Shown here one piece after another: positions 60,718 to 64,000 of a stretch of DNA of 64,000 bases. The DNA is from DASUPK01 sp963815045. Lineage in GTDB: Bacteria; Actinomycetota; Thermoleophilia; Solirubrobacterales; 70-9. Location of the stretch: the NCBI GenBank assembly GCA_963815045.1, contig CAWFET010000002.1, forward strand, positions 124,001 to 188,000, given 5' to 3'. The position numbers were made by a program, and so were the translations under genes. Under the pieces are notes generated by a model, which was given only the letters and a program-made list of their open reading frames with translations, searched no databases and had not been told where the DNA came from. How positions within the stretch are numbered: the first letter of the stretch is position 1; each line of letters begins with the position of its first letter.

Positions 60718-62207
60718 GCCGTGACCTCCGCCGCCTGTGGGCTCAGATAGTCGTTCGGGTCCTCGTCCAGGTGCTGGGCGAGCCGGTCGGCGAGGGCCAT
60801 GATCGTCAGCGAGGGGTTCACCGAGAGGGTGCGCGTGAAGAGCGAGGCGTCGCCGACGAACAGCCTCTTCGCGTCGTGCGACTCGCAGTTCTCGTCGACC
60901 ACCGATCTCTCCGGATCTGACCCCATGCGGCAGGTCCCCTGCACGTGCGTGCTCGCCGGCCCGGTCCAGGCGACCCGCGTTGCTCCGGCGGCCTCCATCA
61001 CGCGCCGCCCGAAATCGATGTCCCTTGTCCATGCGTTCCAGCTCAACCGGATCGAAGTGGGCCTCGAAGCTCTCGGAGCCGTCCTCGCCGACGAGGACCC
61101 GGCCGTTGTTCTCGTCGTTGGCGAGCACGAGGATTCCGTTCCAGCGGCGGTACTGCCGAACCGCCTCCACCAGGCGCTCGCCCCACATCGGCCCGTCCTC
61201 GTCCGAGATGCTGGTCGCGAAGCCGATCGGGTCCTGGATGGTGGACGCCTCGAGCACGAAGCCGCCGTCCTCATCGCGCATGAAGTCCATGCAGTGAGAG
61301 GTGATCGGGTAGACGCGGTGGGCGTCCTGGACCTCGTCGAAGAGGCCGAAGACGAAGGAGGCGGGGTGGAGGCCCAGATTGCGCCCGATCCACCCGCTGC
61401 TGGGCGAGCCGCCGCTCGCCTCGGGCAGCCCCGAGCGGATCAGGAGCTGGGGCGTGTTCAGGGCACCCGCGGCCACCACCACGGCACCCGCCTCGATCGT
61501 GTGGGACCGGCCGTCCGCATCGGCGTATTCGACGCCCGTGGCCTCGAGCCCGCCGTTGCGCTGATCGAACAGGACTCGCTCCACCGGCGAGCTGGACCGC
61601 AGGTCGAGCTTGCCGACCGCCGTCGCGTCGTGGATGTAGGTGTTCATCGTGTTCTTGCCGGCGTTGGTCGGGCAGCCCTGCAGGCAGGACCCGCACTTCA
61701 TGCAGTTGACGTCCGTGTAGGAGTCGACCGGCTCGAGCTCCGAGCCCAGCTCGCGGAAGCCGGCGTCGAGCGTCCGCACGCACTCCGGCCAGTCGGCGCG
61801 CTCACGGACCCCGAGGTATCTCTCGACCCGCTCGTAGTGCGGGGCGAGATCGTCGACCCCGAACGGCTTACCGCCGTCGCCGACGAGGCCGCTCGCCTCG
61901 TGCCACTTCGCGAACTCGAAGTCGTGGGCGCGGAAGGAGACCTTGGTGTTCATGGTGGTGGTGCCGCCGACGCAACGGCCGCCGAAGATCGGCACGGTTC
62001 CGCCGGCGCCGCCGTCGACCATCGCCATGCGGAGCGGCCACCAGAAGTCGTGGGCCGCCTTCGCCTCCCAGCGGACGAAGTCGGCGGCCGTCAGGTGGGG
62101 GCCTGCCTCGAGCAGCACCACATCACGCCCCCGCTGCGCGAGCTCCCCGGCCACCACGCCGCCGCCCGCCCGGATCCCACGACGACGACGTCGACGTGTT
62201 CGCTCAT
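60714..62207 (-). CDS. GMC oxidoreductase with Cys-rich motif (COG2303), two frameshifts
   Basis: About 497 residues. It starts SEHVDVVVVGSG at 62207 and, after a change near 62170, runs VAGELAQRGRDVVLLEAGPH, FGGRCVGGTTTMNTKVSFRA and a CMKCGSCLQGCPTNAGKNTM stretch with four cysteines, as in the long-chain-alcohol-oxidase-like branch. VVVAAGALNTPQLLIRSGLP is GMC signature 2. After a second change near 61020 the catalytic His/Asn lie in STHVQGTCRMG and LSVNPSLTIMALADR. It oxidises an alcohol with FAD. It is coupled by ATGA overlaps to the gluconate-dehydrogenase-subunit-3-like gene and to the alcohol dehydrogenase. Confidence 0.85.
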
Positions 62208-62602
62208 CCGGGCACTCCCATGAAGGACCAGTCGTGCTTGATCCGATCGGCGAGCGGGAAGCGGAAGTCGATCTCCTCCCACGCGCCCGGCCCCCTGGCG
62301 CCGGGGGCGACGAAGTCGCTGTAGTGGGCTTCGATCGCGAAGGCTCGGACCATCTGGAACTCGGGGGTCATCGCGACCTCGGCGACGCTCTCGGGTCCCC
62401 TGCCGGCGACCTCGGCCAGCGCGTCGATCGCCCCGAGGAAGGCCGCTCGCGTCCCGCCGTCGACCATGGCGAGCTTCGCGTCGATGTAGGCGGCCGGCTC
62501 GCAGCGCTCGGAACCGGGCACGATCGTCTCGCACAGAGCCGCCAGTGCCGAGGCGCGGCCCTCGTCCAGGATCAGCCAGCTCCTCTCCGCCACGTTCCGC
62601 AC
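62204..62602 (-). CDS. Gluconate 2-dehydrogenase subunit 3 family protein
   Basis: A 132-residue protein with the family core ALAALCETIVPGSERCEPAA, AYIDAKLAMVD, AFLGAIDALAEVAG and the C-terminal AIEAHYSDFVAPGARGPGAWEEIDF. Subunit 3 is known as the small partner of membrane-bound GMC dehydrogenases, often carrying the Tat signal for the complex. No signal peptide is visible here with the GTG start at 62602, so the pair may stay in the cytosol or the start may be wrong. Its stop overlaps the GMC start (ATGA). The gene is unbroken. Confidence 0.82.
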   Translation of the reverse strand: MRNVAERSWLILDEGRASALAALCETIVPGSERCEPAAYIDAKLAMVDGGTRAAFLGAIDALAEVAGRGPESVAEVAMTPEFQMVRAFAIEAHYSDFVAPGARGPGAWEEIDFRFPLADRIKHDWSFMGVPG

Positions 62603-63030
62603 CCTATAGGCAGGGAGCTAATAAAACAAGCTATTTGACAGATACCTCGGAGCTCTCCGGCGTTGTCGATCCGAACTCCAGGATCTCAACGAATTCGATC
62701 TTGGGTGCGACGCCGTCCGCGCCCCGTCTCCCTGACGACGAGGTCCTGATCGAAATCCAGGCCGCGGGCCTTCTCCTCGTCGTCCCACTCGTCGACGTTC
62801 CTTGCCTGAAGGCCGCCGGTCGTCGAGCAGTCGAAGCTGATCGACGAAGGCCGGGCATGCCCCCGAACGTCCTGGGCGTCGGCGTAGCGAACGCGGCGCT
62901 GACGGCTCAGCGGATGCGATCGGCGCTGTGCGTGACGGCGGTCACCTTGCGACGATCACCGGGGCCCACCACAGCGGCATCGAGATCTGTCGATCGAATG
63001 ATCGCCAGGATGCTGGGATCCCTACATCGT
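62603..63030 (-). other. 428-base region with a possible broken small gene of unknown function
   Basis: No full open frame is convincing. On the minus strand, segments in different frames could join into one protein of about 120 residues: STDLDAAVVGPGDRRKVTAV near 62960, SSISFDCSTTGGLQ near 62840, ARNVDEWDDEEKARGLDFDQ near 62775, and GVAPKIEFVEILEFGST ending at a TAG at 62631-62633. I do not recognise the family. Given the indel density of this half, a damaged real gene is possible. Confidence 0.3.
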
Positions 63031-63996
63031 TCAAGTGCCGAGTGCACCCCGGGCGGCCGCGTAGACCTCATCGGCTCCCGGCAGGTAGGCGTCCTCAAGC
63101 GGTGGGCTGAGCGGGACCGGCTCGAAGGGCGCACCGACTCGCTCGACTGGGGCGTCCAGGAAATCGAAGGCGGCCGCCTGGACCTCGGCGGCGATCTCGG
63201 CGCCGAAGCCGCCGTGCTCGACCGCCTCGTGGGCGACGACCAGGCGGTTCGTGCGCCTGACCGAGTCGACGATCGCATCGAGATCGAGCGGCACCAGTGT
63301 CCGCGGGTCGATCACCTCGGCCTCGATGCCGTCGGCGGCGAGGCGGTCGGCCGCCGCAAGTGCCTCCCCGACCATCCGCGAGAGGGCGACGATCGTCACG
63401 TCGCCGCCCTGGCGGGCAACCCGGGCGTTGCCGATCGGCACCGGCTCGAGACCGGCGGGCACCTCCTCCTTGCGGAAGTAGAGGTTCTTGTGCTCGATGA
63501 ACACCACCGGATTGGGATCGGCGATCGAGCTGATCAGCAGCCCGGCGGCGTCCGCGGCGTTGCTGGGCATCACCACCTTGAGCCCGGGGATGTGGGCCAC
63601 CCAGGCCTCCAGGCTCTGCGAGTGCTGGGCCGCCCCTCGCGAACCCGCTCCGCCCTGGGTGCGCAGGACGAGAGGCACCCGGAGCTGTCCGCCGGACATG
63701 AAGTGGGCCTTGGCGGCCGCGTTGACGAGCTGGTCCAGGGCGAGCGTGAGGAAGTCGATGAACATGATCTCCAGCACCGGCCGCTTGCCCGATTGGGCCG
63801 CGCCGATCGAGACGCCGCAGATCGCCGCCTCGCTGATCGGCGTGTTGATCACCCGCTCGGTGCCGAACTCCTCGGCCAGGCCGGCGGTCACCGTGTACGG
63901 ACCGCCCTCGGCGACGTCCTCGCCGATCACGAACACGTCGTCGTCGGCGCGCATCGCCTCGGCGAGCGTCCCGTTGAGGGCCTTGACGAAGGACAT
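63031..63996 (-). CDS. 2-oxoacid dehydrogenase E1 component, beta subunit (acetoin/pyruvate type)
   Basis: A complete 321-residue thiamine-diphosphate E1 beta subunit. The landmarks are VFVIGEDVAEGGPYTVTAGL with the catalytic glutamate, GTERVINTPISEAAICGVSIG, GGAGSRGAAQHSQSLEAWVAHIPG, and ALVPLDLDAIV-like TLVPLDLDAIVDSV with VAHEAVEHGGFGAEIA. With an alpha subunit (probably upstream of the window edge) it decarboxylates pyruvate, acetoin or a branched 2-oxo acid and passes the acyl group to lipoyl-E2. The RRTNRLVVAHEAVEHGG region is closest to acetoin/pyruvate types. The gene is intact, unlike the ones just before it. Confidence 0.92.
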   Translation of the reverse strand: MSFVKALNGTLAEAMRADDDVFVIGEDVAEGGPYTVTAGLAEEFGTERVINTPISEAAICGVSIGAAQSGKRPVLEIMFIDFLTLALDQLVNAAAKAHFMSGGQLRVPLVLRTQGGAGSRGAAQHSQSLEAWVAHIPGLKVVMPSNAADAAGLLISSIADPNPVVFIEHKNLYFRKEEVPAGLEPVPIGNARVARQGGDVTIVALSRMVGEALAAADRLAADGIEAEVIDPRTLVPLDLDAIVDSVRRTNRLVVAHEAVEHGGFGAEIAAEVQAAAFDFLDAPVERVGAPFEPVPLSPPLEDAYLPGADEVYAAARGALGT

Positions 63997-64000
63997 CTGG

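Overview
The window reads as chromosome of a high-GC actinobacterium. A member of the Thermoleophilia/Solirubrobacterales is my best guess, because genes are packed in ATGA, GTGA or TGATG overlaps, GTG starts are common, and there are several SnoaL-like genes, one with the MSQENVE start I associate with that group. This placement is inference. I saw no rRNA, tRNA, CRISPR array, insertion sequence or phage integration module.

Sequence quality splits the window in two. From about 2.8 to 38.75 kb every gene reads through in one frame. At 1-2.7 kb and 38.76-62.2 kb most genes are recognisable over their full length but need one to more than eight single-base frame changes. I treat these as probable indel errors in the assembly rather than true pseudogenes, and give start and end of the reconstructed gene.

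Layout. 1-2.7 kb: the end of a GGDEF/HD-GYP gene converges on an MMPL transporter. 2.9-9.5 kb: a tightly coupled acyl-CoA operon (crotonase, biotin-dependent carboxyltransferase subunit, SnoaL, small protein, BKACE beta-keto acid cleavage enzyme, alpha-methylacyl-CoA racemase-type CaiB protein, MerR regulator, methyltransferase-like membrane protein), closed by a hairpin. 9.6-16.8 kb: housekeeping and envelope genes (two epimerases, nitrilase plus TetR, hydrolase, DUF4235/holin/DUF3618 trio, DegV). 17.2-18.2 kb: an iron-sulfur set (ErpA-type carrier, CGFS glutaredoxin, BolA). 18.2-30 kb: TetR and operator, DUF2867, MBL hydrolase, ferredoxin-NADP reductase, HemQ, a large membrane protein, a glycosyltransferase-flippase fusion, and a 1082-residue AAA/TPR/cyclase regulator.

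30.0-43 kb is the most unusual part. PurU diverges from an operon of peroxiredoxin, VanA-like Rieske oxygenase, VanB-like reductase, a two-gene ATP-dependent dikinase resembling phenylphosphate synthase (phosphohistidine subunit plus ATP-binding subunit), a PycB/OadA-like carboxyltransferase without biotin domain, a HAD phosphatase, amidase, GMC oxidoreductase and MFS exporter. On the opposite strand (43-47.2 kb) lies a second phosphohistidine subunit with a phytoene-desaturase-like flavoprotein and an SDR, under a divergent LysR gene. I infer that this is an uncharacterised aromatic or O-methylated substrate pathway in which the substrate may be phosphorylated.

48.2-52.7 kb: a phenylacetate-CoA-ligase-like enzyme beside a DpgC-like cofactor-free dioxygenase, divergent from acetoacetyl-CoA synthetase across an inverted-repeat operator. 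52.7-56.7 kb: SnoaL, quinone reductase, DHFR-like and secreted surface-protein genes, with four copies of a dispersed motif between them. 56.7-64 kb: a minus-strand catabolic run (VOC protein, two tandem hydrolases, two medium-chain dehydrogenases, GMC oxidoreductase with gluconate-dehydrogenase-subunit-3-like partner) and an intact 2-oxoacid dehydrogenase E1 beta gene.
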